Origin: Hymenobacter psychrotolerans DSM 18569
Lineage (GTDB): Bacteria > Bacteroidota > Bacteroidia > Cytophagales > Hymenobacteraceae
Length of the DNA: 64,000 bases
Assembly: GCF_900142395.1 (NCBI RefSeq)
Contig: NZ_FRAS01000001.1
Coordinates: 1 to 64,000, forward strand
Reading direction: 5' to 3'
The notes under the pieces are model-generated. The model made no database searches. It had not been told where the DNA came from and saw only the letters and a list, made by a program, of their open reading frames with translations. A program made the translations under genes and the position numbers. This document shows positions 52,558-60,859 of this stretch, piece by piece. The stretch's first letter is position 1. Every line of letters begins with the position of its first letter.

Positions 52558-53775
52558 TTAGTGTCCGCGGGCTTGCTCCAGTATAGCCGTTACTTCGGTT
52601 GCCAGCGTTGTCCTGTCGAAAGAAGTAGCTGCCAGCATACGGCCGGCCTGGCCGGCCGCAGCCAGTTGGTCAGGCTGCTCCAGCAGGCGGCCAAGCAGTG
52701 CTGCCAGCGCCGGGGCATCGGAAGCCGGCGAGTACCAGCCGCAGCCGTGCTTTTCTACCAACTGCCGCGTCCAGCCGCAATTAGTCACGACTACGGGAGT
52801 GCCCACGGCCAGACTGTCGTAAAACTTGGCTGGCGAATTGGTATCCAGCACCGGCATGCCCAGAAACGACACTACGGACACTTCTGCCAGCCGGAACCAG
52901 TTGAAAACCGCGTGGCGGGGCTGGGGCGGCACCAGCCGGATGGCCGGGCACCGCGCCGCCGCTTCCCGCACCCGTGGCTCATCGTATCCGAGGCCCAGAA
53001 ACAGCCAGATCAGCTTGGGCACCCGAGCCGATAGTAGCTCGGCGGCGGCTAGCAGAGTAGGAATATCGTTGGCCCGGCCCAGCGTACCGGCGTACAGCAC
53101 CACACGGCACCCTTCCAGCCCCTGTTCCTGGCGCAAAGCTTCTACGGCAGCATCGGTGGCGGTGGCAGCCAGTTCCAGATCAGTGCCGTTAAGCACGGTG
53201 GTTGTTTTGGATGAGGCATCCGGCGCTGAGCCCTCCAGCACGTTCTCTACATAGCTCGTCATGTCCGGCGAAAGGGCCATGATGTGCTGCGCCCGGCAGT
53301 ACAAGCTTTTTTCCAGCGCAAATAGCTGCCGCTGCGCCCAGCGGCTGGGCACCGCGCCCATAGAAATGGGGAATGACGGCCACAGATCCTGCACCTCAAA
53401 CACCCACGGCACCTTGCGCCAGGCGGCTACCTGTGCCGCCGCCCAGGCCGCAGTCAGCGGGGTGCTGATGCCCCAGATAACGTCGGGCCTGTCTATGCGC
53501 AGGCCTTCGCGCAGCGCATAGGCCGCGTATTGCCCGAATGCCAGCCCGCGCCGGGCCACGCCCATCCGGTTTTCATAGGGCACATCGGCCGCCCGTAGCT
53601 CTACTCCTTCCGGCACCCACGGAAACTGCTGGGTCAGGCGCTGCCGCTCCCAGGTGCGCGTCGTGATAAGCGTGACGCGGTGCTTACGGGCCAGATGCGC
53701 CAGCAACGAGTAATGCCGGCTGGTAGCCGGACAATCGGGGTTGGTGTGGTACTGGCTGAAAACGGCAACGTGCAT
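52558..53775 (-). CDS. Glycosyltransferase family 4 protein
   Basis: A 405-residue GT-B glycosyltransferase of the WbuB/GT4 type. The acceptor-side domain starts MHVAVFSQYHTNPDCPATSR and contains WVFEVQDLWPSFPISMGAVP. The donor-binding domain has VVLYAGTLGRANDIPTLLAA, LIWLFLGLGYDEPRVRE and the nucleotide-sugar contact GTPVVVTNCGWTRQLVEKHG. Such enzymes add a sugar to lipid-linked or polysaccharide precursors. It lies 11 bases downstream of gldB on the same strand, which suggests cotranscription. Donor and acceptor are unknown. Confidence 0.9.
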   Translation of the reverse strand: MHVAVFSQYHTNPDCPATSRHYSLLAHLARKHRVTLITTRTWERQRLTQQFPWVPEGVELRAADVPYENRMGVARRGLAFGQYAAYALREGLRIDRPDVIWGISTPLTAAWAAAQVAAWRKVPWVFEVQDLWPSFPISMGAVPSRWAQRQLFALEKSLYCRAQHIMALSPDMTSYVENVLEGSAPDASSKTTTVLNGTDLELAATATDAAVEALRQEQGLEGCRVVLYAGTLGRANDIPTLLAAAELLSARVPKLIWLFLGLGYDEPRVREAAARCPAIRLVPPQPRHAVFNWFRLAEVSVVSFLGMPVLDTNSPAKFYDSLAVGTPVVVTNCGWTRQLVEKHGCGWYSPASDAPALAALLGRLLEQPDQLAAAGQAGRMLAATSFDRTTLATEVTAILEQARGH

Positions 53776-53786
53776 AGCTCCCGTTT

Positions 53787-54803
53787 CTACCGCTCGGCAC
53801 GGCGCGGCCGCGGCCGGTAGCGCGACTCGTTCAGGATATGCTGCGGGTTCTTATCGGCCATCAGCTGGGCCAGCGTCACGTTGGGGTGCTCGGCCATGTA
53901 CTTGCGCACAATCTGCCAGCCCACCCAGGCCCCGATGCGGCCAGGACAGGTTTTATCGATTTCAGGAATATTCGGCCGCTCCCCCACGTATTTCTGCACC
54001 GTAAACGGGGCCGTGCTGTAGAGCAGCTTTTTTTCGAGCATGTGCGCCCAGATCTTCCCCTCATTAAAATGGACTCCGACCAGCTCTTTATCGGTATAGC
54101 CAATCAGGAGCGAGTCGGGCGTGCAGGGCAGCACCCGCTCGGCGAAATACAACGACTTGCCATACTGCACCATTTCGCTCAGCATGGTCTGGTTGGTCAG
54201 CTCCTTCTTGTTGTACTTGCTGCTGATGGCCAGCGCAGCGGTAGGCAGCATATATTCGGGCCGGTAGCGCCGCAGGATATATTCGGGCACATTGGGGCGG
54301 TAGCGCGCCTTCGGCCCCACAAAGAAGTCCAGGCCCAGCACCATCAGGCTATCATTCACGAACATATCCTGGCTCAGGCCCGACACGAACGTCTGCACGG
54401 GCGGCACCCGAAAGTCCGGGAAATAGTAGCGGATGTGCTTGAACATGCCCTCCAGCCCACCTTTCAGCTTCTCAGAATCCTGAAAAGTGCTGTCGGTCTG
54501 GCGGCCGAGCTGCTGCAGGCCGGGGTTGGTGGCCAGGCGCGTGAGCGTAGCGGCCAGCACATCGTCTGACGGAAACTGGCGCCGCTGCAGAAACTGCGTG
54601 GCAAACAGCGGATGCTCCGCGAGGAAACGCTTGGCATCCGCGTCCGTTCTGATCTGGAAAAACGATTTTTCCAGCCGTTTCAGCTGTACCGTCGCCGACA
54701 CTTTCGCTACGGCCGGGTCCAGCGTACAGGCCTTTTCTTCGCGGCCACAGCCATCCAGCAACGTAATACAGCAACCAAGTACAGCGGCTAGAACGGGACG
54801 CAT
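53787..54803 (-). CDS. gldB: Gliding motility lipoprotein GldB
   Basis: GldB is required for gliding and T9SS function in Flavobacterium. The 338-residue lipoprotein has a signal ending LLDGC|G and family motifs FKHIRYYFPDFRVPPVQTFV, DSLMVLGLDFFVG, PEYILRRYRPEYMLP, LSEMVQYGKSLYFAERVLP, IGYTDKELVGVHFNEGKIWA, LLYST and the hallmark PGRIGAWVGWQIVRKYM. The ATG at 54803 opens the signal peptide. With gldD further right and two T9SS cargo proteins in the window, the genome is expected to encode a full type IX system. Confidence 0.92.
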   Translation of the reverse strand: MRPVLAAVLGCCITLLDGCGREEKACTLDPAVAKVSATVQLKRLEKSFFQIRTDADAKRFLAEHPLFATQFLQRRQFPSDDVLAATLTRLATNPGLQQLGRQTDSTFQDSEKLKGGLEGMFKHIRYYFPDFRVPPVQTFVSGLSQDMFVNDSLMVLGLDFFVGPKARYRPNVPEYILRRYRPEYMLPTAALAISSKYNKKELTNQTMLSEMVQYGKSLYFAERVLPCTPDSLLIGYTDKELVGVHFNEGKIWAHMLEKKLLYSTAPFTVQKYVGERPNIPEIDKTCPGRIGAWVGWQIVRKYMAEHPNVTLAQLMADKNPQHILNESRYRPRPRRAER

Positions 54804-54829
54804 AATCGGGGGAAAGTGGTGCACGCTTC

Positions 54830-54837
54830 TATCTTTG
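54830..54837 (+). promoter_or_regulatory. -7 promoter element of the beta-barrel gene
   Basis: TATCTTTG lies about 75 bases before the ATG at 54912, in the space divergent from gldB. Confidence 0.5.
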
Positions 54838-54911
54838 AGGCGAAAATAGCCAAAACCAAACGCCGGACGACGTAGCTTCGTATCCAACGCCTACTCTAGC
54901 CTGCTTCTGCC

Positions 54912-55586
54912 ATGAAAAAAATGATTCTCGCCGCCCTGCTCGTCGGAGCATCGGCCGCCACGGCTTCGGCCCAGGTTGAAATCGGGCTGAAACTGTCGCC
55001 TTCCATCACCAGCCTGCGCACTGAGTCGCCGAACACACTGGGTTTCCAGCGCGAAGGCAGTAAGCTCACCATCGGGGGCGGTATTCTGGTAGACTACTTC
55101 TTCGGGCAAAACTACGCGTTCAGCACCGGCCTCATGCTCACGGGCAAAGGCGGCAAGTTCAGCTACTTCGACCCGGCCACCAGCCAGCGCTACGAGCAAA
55201 AGCTGGGCCTGCAGTACATTGAAGTGCCCGTTACGGTGAAGCTCTTTACCAACGATATTGCCACTGATACCAAGCTGTATTTCCAGCTGGGCGGCTCCCT
55301 GAACGCGGCTATTGCCGGCAAAATCAACGGCAATAAGCGCTACACCGACCCCGGCAAGAACAACCTCGAAACCAAAGCCTCCGACCACGCCATTATACCG
55401 GACGCGGCCGTGCTGGTGGGCACCGGCGTAGAATACCAGGTGGGCCAGAGCACCAAAGTGTTTGCCGGCATCAGCTACCACCGCGGCCTGCTCAACATCG
55501 AAAAGTACTTCGAAGATGAGCGCGGCTTCTCAGACGTTTCGCTCAAGAACAGCGAGTTCCGGCTTGACCTGGGCCTGAAATTCTAG
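54912..55586 (+). CDS. Outer-membrane beta-barrel protein (PorT-like fold)
   Basis: The 224-residue protein has a signal peptide (MKKMILAALLVGASAATASA) and alternating strands typical of eight-stranded Bacteroidota barrels of the PorT/OMP_b-brl_2 group: IGGGILVDYFFGQNYAFSTG, LQYIEVPVTVKLFTN, KLYFQLGGSLNAAIAG and a C-terminal strand ending LDLGLKF with the terminal aromatic residue. Most such proteins have no assigned function. It is divergent from gldB and followed by a strong terminator. Confidence 0.88.
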   Translation: MKKMILAALLVGASAATASAQVEIGLKLSPSITSLRTESPNTLGFQREGSKLTIGGGILVDYFFGQNYAFSTGLMLTGKGGKFSYFDPATSQRYEQKLGLQYIEVPVTVKLFTNDIATDTKLYFQLGGSLNAAIAGKINGNKRYTDPGKNNLETKASDHAIIPDAAVLVGTGVEYQVGQSTKVFAGISYHRGLLNIEKYFEDERGFSDVSLKNSEFRLDLGLKF

Positions 55587-55605
55587 CCGCTGCCTCAACC
55601 CCGAT

Positions 55606-55643
55606 AAAAAGCCCGCGCTGCAAGCTGCAGCGCGGGCTTTTCT
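55606..55643. terminator. Bidirectional intrinsic terminator
   Basis: AAAAGCCCGCGCTGCA (55607-55622) and TGCAGCGCGGGCTTTT (55626-55641) form a perfect 16-bp stem with a 3-base loop between convergent genes. Confidence 0.93.
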
Positions 55644-55682
55644 TCTTTCAGGAGGAGTTGTCGCAGACAACTACGCTTTACT

Positions 55683-57296
55683 TTAATCGGTGATTTCAAT
55701 CTCGATTTCGCGGTCCTGCAGGCGGGCCATGGCCGCTGCTGCCGAGTGCAGCTCAATTTCCTCGCCGTGCTCGTCCTCAATGCGGTAGTCCGTCAGGCCC
55801 AGGCTGGTATCCTTCGTGACTTTGATCCACTTGTAGTATTTGAGGTACCACTTCATCTGCCGGCTCACCAGGCCTTTGGTGTAGTACGCATGCAGGAACG
55901 GATGCACGTGCAGCGTAATACCCGACTGGTTTTGCGTCACCAGCAAATCTTCGATGCTGTTGTCGATTTCGTCGGTAACCTGGATGGAAGCCGATATTTT
56001 GCCGGTTCCGCCGCAGGTGGGGCACACCTCGCCGGTCACGATTTTCTCGGCCGGCCGCACGCGCTGCCGCGTAATCTGCAGCAGTCCGAACTTGGTGATG
56101 GGCAGGATGGTGAAGCGCGCCTTGTCGTGTTTCATAATCTGATACACCACGTCCTCGACCTTCTTGCGGCTTTCGCCCGACTTCATATCAATGAAGTCGA
56201 CGACGATAATACCGCCCATGTCGCGCAGCCGAAGCTGACGCGCTACCTCCTTGGCAGCCAGCATATTCACCATCAGAGCCGTAGCTTCCTGGTCGCTTTC
56301 CTGGTTGCTCTTGTTACCGGAGTTCACGTCGATGACGTGCAGGGCTTCGGTGTGCTCGATTACCAGGTAGCCACCGCCGGGCACCGTCACGGTTTTGCCA
56401 AACAGCGTTTTCAGCTGCTTTTCAATGCCCAGATGCTCAAACACTTTCACCTTGCCGGTGTAGTGCTTCAGCAGGCCCAGCTTATCGGGCGCAATCTGCT
56501 CCAGGTAGCCCCGGATTTCCTCGTAGCGGGCCGTTGTATCCACCGTAATGGCATCAAACGACTCGTTGAGCATGTCGCGCAGCATGGAGCTCGTGCGTCC
56601 CAGCTCTCCCAGCACTTTGTCGCGCTCCTTGGCGATACGCAACGCCTGGAAGAGTTGCTCCCACTTACCCACCATGCTTTGCATGTCCCGGTCGAGTTCC
56701 GCTACTTCGCGGCCCTCCGCCACGGTCCGGATGATGACGCCAAAATTGTCGGGCTTGATGGAAGCAATGAGCCGCTTGAGCCGCTCGCGCTCCGTCTTGC
56801 TGACAATCTTCTTCGAGACGCTGATGGTGTTTGAAAACGGCACCAGTACCAAATAGCGGCCCGCCATCGAAATATCGGTGGACAGGCGGGGCCCTTTGGT
56901 CGAAATCGGCTCTTTTACTATCTGAACCAGCACCTGCTGGCTCTTTTTAAGCGTGTCGGCTACTTTGCCCACTTTGTCCAGTGGCTTTTCCAGGCCAAAG
57001 GTTTTGAGCGCGGCTACCGACGTTTTCTGCGACTGTACGCCCCGCACCCACTTGCTGAGCGAGGGAAATTGCTCGCCCAGGTCGCCGTAGTGCAGAAACG
57101 CATCTTTTTCGTACCCGATGTCAATGAACGCAGCGTTCAGACCGGGCATAACTTTCTTGACCGTGCCCAGGAAGATGTCGCCCACCGAATAATTGGTGTC
57201 GTTGCGGTCGAAATGATATTCGATGAGCCGCTTGTCCTGTAGCAGGGCAATCCGTTCTCCTTCCTGAGTAGAATTAATGATTAATTCGTTACTCAA
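55683..57296 (-). CDS. rng: Ribonuclease E/G family protein
   Basis: RNase G-type endonucleases process rRNA and start mRNA decay. The 537 residues carry an S1 domain with GDIFLGTVKKVMPGLNAAFI and DIGYEKDAFLHYGDLG, a 5'-sensor region, the catalytic aspartates in HVIDVNSGNKSNQESDQEAT and MGGIIVVDFIDMKSGESRKK, and the zinc-link motif GEVCPTCGGTGKI. The length and the absence of a long C-terminal scaffold point to RNase G rather than E. The ATG at 57296 follows a leader with a perfect 15-bp hairpin. Confidence 0.94.
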   Translation of the reverse strand: MSNELIINSTQEGERIALLQDKRLIEYHFDRNDTNYSVGDIFLGTVKKVMPGLNAAFIDIGYEKDAFLHYGDLGEQFPSLSKWVRGVQSQKTSVAALKTFGLEKPLDKVGKVADTLKKSQQVLVQIVKEPISTKGPRLSTDISMAGRYLVLVPFSNTISVSKKIVSKTERERLKRLIASIKPDNFGVIIRTVAEGREVAELDRDMQSMVGKWEQLFQALRIAKERDKVLGELGRTSSMLRDMLNESFDAITVDTTARYEEIRGYLEQIAPDKLGLLKHYTGKVKVFEHLGIEKQLKTLFGKTVTVPGGGYLVIEHTEALHVIDVNSGNKSNQESDQEATALMVNMLAAKEVARQLRLRDMGGIIVVDFIDMKSGESRKKVEDVVYQIMKHDKARFTILPITKFGLLQITRQRVRPAEKIVTGEVCPTCGGTGKISASIQVTDEIDNSIEDLLVTQNQSGITLHVHPFLHAYYTKGLVSRQMKWYLKYYKWIKVTKDTSLGLTDYRIEDEHGEEIELHSAAAAMARLQDREIEIEITD

Positions 57297-57349
57297 TGGA
57301 TTGGGTTGTTAGGTAGTCCCGGGCGGTAGTGTCCGCCCCGAAACCGGCA

Positions 57350-57385
57350 AAGGGAAGCCGGTACGCACAGGTACCGGCTTCCCTT
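57350..57385 (-). promoter_or_regulatory. 15-bp hairpin in the rng leader
   Basis: AAGGGAAGCCGGTAC (57350-57364) and GTACCGGCTTCCCTT (57371-57385) are perfect complements with a 6-base loop. It lies 54 bases upstream of the rng ATG and 110 bases after the upstream small gene. With only TTTG after the stem on the minus strand it is a poor terminator, so an RNA-level regulatory or processing role is possible. Confidence 0.7.
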
Positions 57386-57494
57386 GCAAGCCTCGGGGAA
57401 AGCGAACAATCAGCCACTCTCGGGGATACAAGATGAGAGATAGACAGGCAGTATTTCTTAGGCGAAACACCCTGCCAGCAGACCCCGAAAGGGA

Positions 57495-57584
57495 TTACTT
57501 CTTCTTGTGACGGTTTTTGCGCAGGCGCTTCTTCCGCTTGTGGGTAGCAATCTTATGGCGCTTTCTTTTTTTACCGCAGGGCAT
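57495..57584 (-). CDS. COX24/AURKAIP1-domain microprotein (probable ribosomal protein)
   Basis: A 29-codon gene, read from ATG at 57584 to TAA at 57495: MPCGKKRKRHKIATHKRKKR followed by LRKNRHKKK. Almost two thirds of the residues are Lys or Arg. It matches the short COX24/AURKAIP1 (mS38-like) proteins annotated in many Bacteroidota; relatives are small-subunit ribosomal proteins in mitochondria and actinobacteria. It lies between a TPR protein and rng on the same strand, 33 bases after the TPR stop. The call rests on the whole sequence, since 29 residues give little else. Confidence 0.85.
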   Translation of the reverse strand: MPCGKKRKRHKIATHKRKKRLRKNRHKKK

Positions 57585-57617
57585 GTTTGATGAGGTTAAG
57601 GGTTAGTTGAAAAGTTT

Positions 57618-58532
57618 TTACTTCAGTTTCTGCAGCTGCTCATCCACCGAGGCCGTCAGGCCAGGGTCGGTGCTCAGGCTTTTCGCTTTCTGAAAGGCTT
57701 TGCGGGCCTCTTCTTTGGCGCCGGTTTCGGCTAAAGCGACGCCAAGATAGAACTGTCCGTTGACGTTTTCAGGATTAACCTTGGTCAATTCCTGAAAACG
57801 CTCTACTGCTTTGTCGAATTGGCTGCTCTGCATGGACAGCACCCCCATGTTGTAGATGGCCTTTTCGTTCTTCGGATCGACGGCCAGCACTTCGCGCAGC
57901 AGCACAACGCCCTGCACCGGATTTTCGCCGGCCATGAACGCCATACCGAGGTTGGTTTTGGCATCCAGGTTTTCCGGATTGTTTTTCAACACTTTTCCGT
58001 AGAGCTCCTGGCACTTGGCTCCCAGCATTTTCTGCCGCTCCTGCGTGGTCGCAAAGCTGAACGCTTCGAAGTAGGCATCAGCGGCCCGCTTCCAGGCTTG
58101 TTCGCCGGGGCGGGCCTGCGCCAGCTGCTCAAAGTAATAGCCGGCACTGTCGTGCTTCTCTATTGCTTTGTACTTGATTGCCAGATCAGAGGCAACCCGC
58201 AGTTTGGCCATCGGCTCTTTCTCAGCCGCATACTTGGCCAGCAACCCATTGATTTCCTGGCGCTGCGCCGGAGCTACCGTCATGTGCGGCTGCTCGGGCG
58301 TAGCACCGGGCTCATCGTGGCTGCCGGCCGGGTGGCCGTGCTCGTCGAGTTCGGCGCCCGCAGCAGCGGTAGCACCTTTGTCGCGGTTGGCGCCGCCAGT
58401 GGCCGTCTGCGCCAGGTCGCCTTTGCCGTCCTTGGGCTTAACAATCACCTTGGGCAGCAAAAATAGCCCGGCTACCAGCGCCAGAGCGACGGCGAGCAGA
58501 ATAAGTTGATGCGAGGAGGTGCGTGTAGTCAT
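57618..58532 (-). CDS. Membrane-anchored TPR protein
   Basis: The 304 residues start with a single membrane helix (LILLAVALALVAGLFLLPKV), followed by a polar linker with a His-rich piece (ELDEHGHPAGSHDEPG). A TPR domain follows (about 100-290): EKEPMAKLRVASDLAIKYKA, NLDAKTNLGMAFMAGENPVQ, EKAIYNMGVLSMQSSQFDKA and GQFYLGVALAETGAKEEARK. It probably faces the periplasm and binds a partner protein. The gene lies between HU and the COX24-like gene on the same strand, an arrangement I believe recurs in Cytophagales. Function unknown. Confidence 0.85.
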   Translation of the reverse strand: MTTRTSSHQLILLAVALALVAGLFLLPKVIVKPKDGKGDLAQTATGGANRDKGATAAAGAELDEHGHPAGSHDEPGATPEQPHMTVAPAQRQEINGLLAKYAAEKEPMAKLRVASDLAIKYKAIEKHDSAGYYFEQLAQARPGEQAWKRAADAYFEAFSFATTQERQKMLGAKCQELYGKVLKNNPENLDAKTNLGMAFMAGENPVQGVVLLREVLAVDPKNEKAIYNMGVLSMQSSQFDKAVERFQELTKVNPENVNGQFYLGVALAETGAKEEARKAFQKAKSLSTDPGLTASVDEQLQKLK

Positions 58533-58614
58533 CCGAAAAAAGCAGGCCGCCGGGCATCCGGGAGCAGGATACCCAGCGGCGCCGCCAGCAGTACGTTATA
58601 TCTGAACCAGACGC

Positions 58615-58920
58615 TTAGGCGTTGGCCAGTTCTTTGATTTTCTTGCTGTTCTTGATCTTGCCGATGAACGTTTTCGACGGCTTGAAGCTCGGGATGAAAT
58701 GCTCGTCAATGATGATTGACGTATTTTTCGAGATGTTGCGAGCGACTTTCTTCGCGCGTTTCTTGTTTACGAAGCTGCCGAAGCCGCGTACGTAGATGTT
58801 GTTGCCTTCGGCCATCGAATCCTTCACGACTTTGAAGAAGGCTTCCACGGTAGCCGAAACGTCTGCTTTCTCAATGCCGGTCTTGTCGGCAATTTCGGCG
58901 ATTACTTCTGCTTTAGTCAC
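58615..58920 (-). CDS. HU family DNA-binding protein
   Basis: HU bends and compacts DNA as a dimer. The 101-residue product reads VTKAEVIAEIADKTGIEKAD, VSATVEAFFKVVKDSMAEG, NNIYVRGFGSFVNKKRAKK (the arm with its GFGSF motif) and ends in a basic tail. I choose the GTG at 58920 as start because it gives the conserved HU N-terminus; the longer upstream frame overlaps the promoter and has no match. The promoter at 59022-59051 is close to consensus, as expected for an abundant protein. Confidence 0.93.
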   Translation of the reverse strand: MTKAEVIAEIADKTGIEKADVSATVEAFFKVVKDSMAEGNNIYVRGFGSFVNKKRAKKVARNISKNTSIIIDEHFIPSFKPSKTFIGKIKNSKKIKELANA

Positions 58921-59021
58921 GCTGGTAGGTACTATGGGGTGAAAAATGAATGCTGGGCAAAAAGTCCAATTCAAGACGTAAGCCCTTGCCCGGTAAGCTG
59001 TTCGCTTGCGAATTGGGGCCA

Positions 59022-59051
59022 CAAAGGTAGCCCCCTTTTTTGGTTTTGCAA
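59022..59051 (-). promoter_or_regulatory. HU promoter
   Basis: On the minus strand TTG (59049-59051), a 19-base spacer and TACCTTTG (59022-59029) match the Bacteroidota consensus exactly. The leader to the GTG start is about 95 bases. Confidence 0.75.
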
Positions 59052-59113
59052 TAGTTTTCGCCGCAATAGAAACGGGCTTCTTAAATCCATACAACTTATT
59101 CTTTTCCAAAGAC

Positions 59114-60205
59114 TTGAACGATTCTCTTTCGTCTTCTGCCCACCCCTATTTTGCGCAGGCACTCTTGGATTGGTACCCACGCCACCGCCGCGACCTGCCC
59201 TGGCGCCACACCCGCGACCCATATGCTATCTGGTTATCGGAAGTAATCCTGCAGCAGACCCGCGTGAAGCAGGGCCTCCCCTACTACCTCACCTTCATCA
59301 ATTCCTATCCAACGGTGCAGGATCTGGCCGCCGCACCTCAGGATGAAGTGCTGCGCCACTGGCAGGGCCTGGGCTACTACAGCCGGGCCCGAAACATGCA
59401 CCATACCGCCCAGCAGGTGGTTAGCGAGTACGGTGGCCGGTTCCCGGACAGTTACGCCGGGCTGCTTCAGCTGCGGGGCGTGGGCCAGTATACTGCCGCC
59501 GCTATTGCCTCCTTTGCTTACGACGAGCGAGTGGCAGTGCTCGATGGCAACGTGTTCCGGGTGCTGGCCCGGGTGTTTGGCCTCGCGCAGGATATTGCCG
59601 TGCCGGCCAGCCGCAAAGTATTTCAGCAACTAGCCGACACGCTGATTCCGGCCGACCAACCAGCTGAGTTCAATCAGGCCATCATGGAGTTTGGTGCTAT
59701 CCAATGCACGCCGCTGAAACCCGACTGCCTGTTTTGCCCGCTGCAGAGCCAGTGCTACGCTTTTCAGCACGGCTTGGTAAGCGAGCTGCCTGTAAAGAGC
59801 AAAGCCAAAGCCGCCCGCACCCGCTACTTCCACTATCTGGTGCTTCGCTATGCCAACACGGTGTATATGCGCAAGCGGGGGCCGAAAGACATCTGGGAAG
59901 GGCTCTACGACTTTCACCTGCAGGAAACCGACTCGGGCGAACTGCCAGCTGTTACGCTGCTGTCGGCCGTGGAAGCATTGGGCGGGCAACTTGATACCAG
60001 CCGGGCCGAGGAGCCGGTTCAGGCGCTGCGGCACATTCTCAGCCATCAGAAGGTAGAGGCGAAGTTTCATCCGGTCTGGCTGCAGGAGCCGCTGCCGGAA
60101 GCCAGCCGGCTGCAGGCAGGCTTAAGTGCTTTTTCTGCCGGCCAGATCGAAGAATTACCGAAGCCAATCATGATTGCCAACTACATTAGCAATAAGATGA
60201 AATAA
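59114..60205 (+). CDS. mutY: A/G-specific adenine glycosylase
   Basis: MutY removes adenine mispaired with 8-oxoguanine. The protein has DLPWRHTRDPYAIWLSEVIL then QQTRV with the catalytic Glu, the helix-hairpin-helix LRGVGQYTAAAIASFAYDE, the catalytic Asp in VLDGNVFRVLARVFG, the iron-sulfur loop CTPLKPDCLFCPLQSQC and a C-terminal NUDIX-like recognition domain from RYFHYLVLRYANTVY onward. No ATG precedes the conserved region, so I place the start at TTG 59114 (LNDSLSSSAHPYF; 363 residues). The true start is uncertain. Confidence 0.94.
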   Translation: MNDSLSSSAHPYFAQALLDWYPRHRRDLPWRHTRDPYAIWLSEVILQQTRVKQGLPYYLTFINSYPTVQDLAAAPQDEVLRHWQGLGYYSRARNMHHTAQQVVSEYGGRFPDSYAGLLQLRGVGQYTAAAIASFAYDERVAVLDGNVFRVLARVFGLAQDIAVPASRKVFQQLADTLIPADQPAEFNQAIMEFGAIQCTPLKPDCLFCPLQSQCYAFQHGLVSELPVKSKAKAARTRYFHYLVLRYANTVYMRKRGPKDIWEGLYDFHLQETDSGELPAVTLLSAVEALGGQLDTSRAEEPVQALRHILSHQKVEAKFHPVWLQEPLPEASRLQAGLSAFSAGQIEELPKPIMIANYISNKMK

Positions 60206-60213
60206 CCAGCTAA

Positions 60214-60249
60214 TATATTTGGTTTTTAGGGTTAATATTAATATCTTTA
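60214..60249 (+). promoter_or_regulatory. ssb promoter region
   Basis: Two overlapping candidates are present: TATATTTG (60214-60221) as a perfect -7 element, and TTTG (60218-60221), a 20-base spacer and TATCTTTA (60242-60249) as a -33/-7 pair. The surrounding 90 bases are AT-rich. Confidence 0.5.
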
Positions 60250-60294
60250 AAGCAAGATAAAGCTGTTTTACTTCTCCATTTTCTTATTCTACTC

Positions 60295-60732
60295 ATGGCA
60301 GGAATCAACAAAGTAATTTTGGTAGGCAACCTCGGCAAAGACCCGGAGGTGCGCCACCTGGAAGGCGGTGCGAGTGTGGCAAACTTCACGCTGGCGACCA
60401 ACGAGTATTTCCGCGACAAGCAGGGCACCCGCATCGAGCGCACGGAATGGCACAACATATCTGCCTGGCGCGGCCTGGCCGAAATGGCGGAGAAATACCT
60501 CAAGAAGGGCCAGCAGGTGTACGTTGAAGGCAAAATCAGGACCCGGCAGTACCAGGACAAGGACAACCAGACCCGTTACATCACCGAAATTGTGGCCGAC
60601 GAAATCACCATGCTCGGCGGCCGGCCCCATAGCGGCGAAGCTTCAGCTACCGGCGCAACTGGCGCTTCGGGTGCGGCCGAAGCCCCTCAGACGTTCCGGC
60701 AGGAGCCTGAGCTGGACCAGCTGCCGTTTTAG
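60295..60732 (+). CDS. ssb: Single-stranded DNA-binding protein
   Basis: SSB coats single-stranded DNA and recruits repair and replication proteins. The 145 residues have the OB fold (INKVILVGNLGKDPEVRHLE, ANFTLATNEYFRDKQG, ERTEWHNISAWRGLAEMAEK, YLKKGQQVYVEGKIRTRQYQ), a flexible linker and the acidic tip ELDQLPF that binds partners. It lies between mutY and gldD, a Bacteroidota arrangement, but gldE, often present here, is absent. Confidence 0.96.
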   Translation: MAGINKVILVGNLGKDPEVRHLEGGASVANFTLATNEYFRDKQGTRIERTEWHNISAWRGLAEMAEKYLKKGQQVYVEGKIRTRQYQDKDNQTRYITEIVADEITMLGGRPHSGEASATGATGASGAAEAPQTFRQEPELDQLPF

Positions 60733-60751
60733 GAAGCCGCCTACTTACGCT

Positions 60752-60779
60752 AAGCCCTGGCACATTGCCGGGGCTTTTT
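60752..60779 (+). terminator. Intrinsic terminator of ssb
   Basis: AGCCCTGGC (60753-60761) pairs with GCCGGGGCT (one mismatch), followed by TTTTTG. Confidence 0.8.
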
Positions 60780-60827
60780 GCGTTACGCCCTCAGAACTAT
60801 CTGCTGCCGCTACGTGTGGTTTCGCGT

Positions 60828-60835
60828 TACCTTTG
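60828..60835 (+). promoter_or_regulatory. gldD -7 promoter element
   Basis: TACCTTTG ends 24 bases before the gldD ATG at 60860. Confidence 0.55.
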
Positions 60836-60859
60836 AGTTGTACTTCTGTATTGCTGCCA

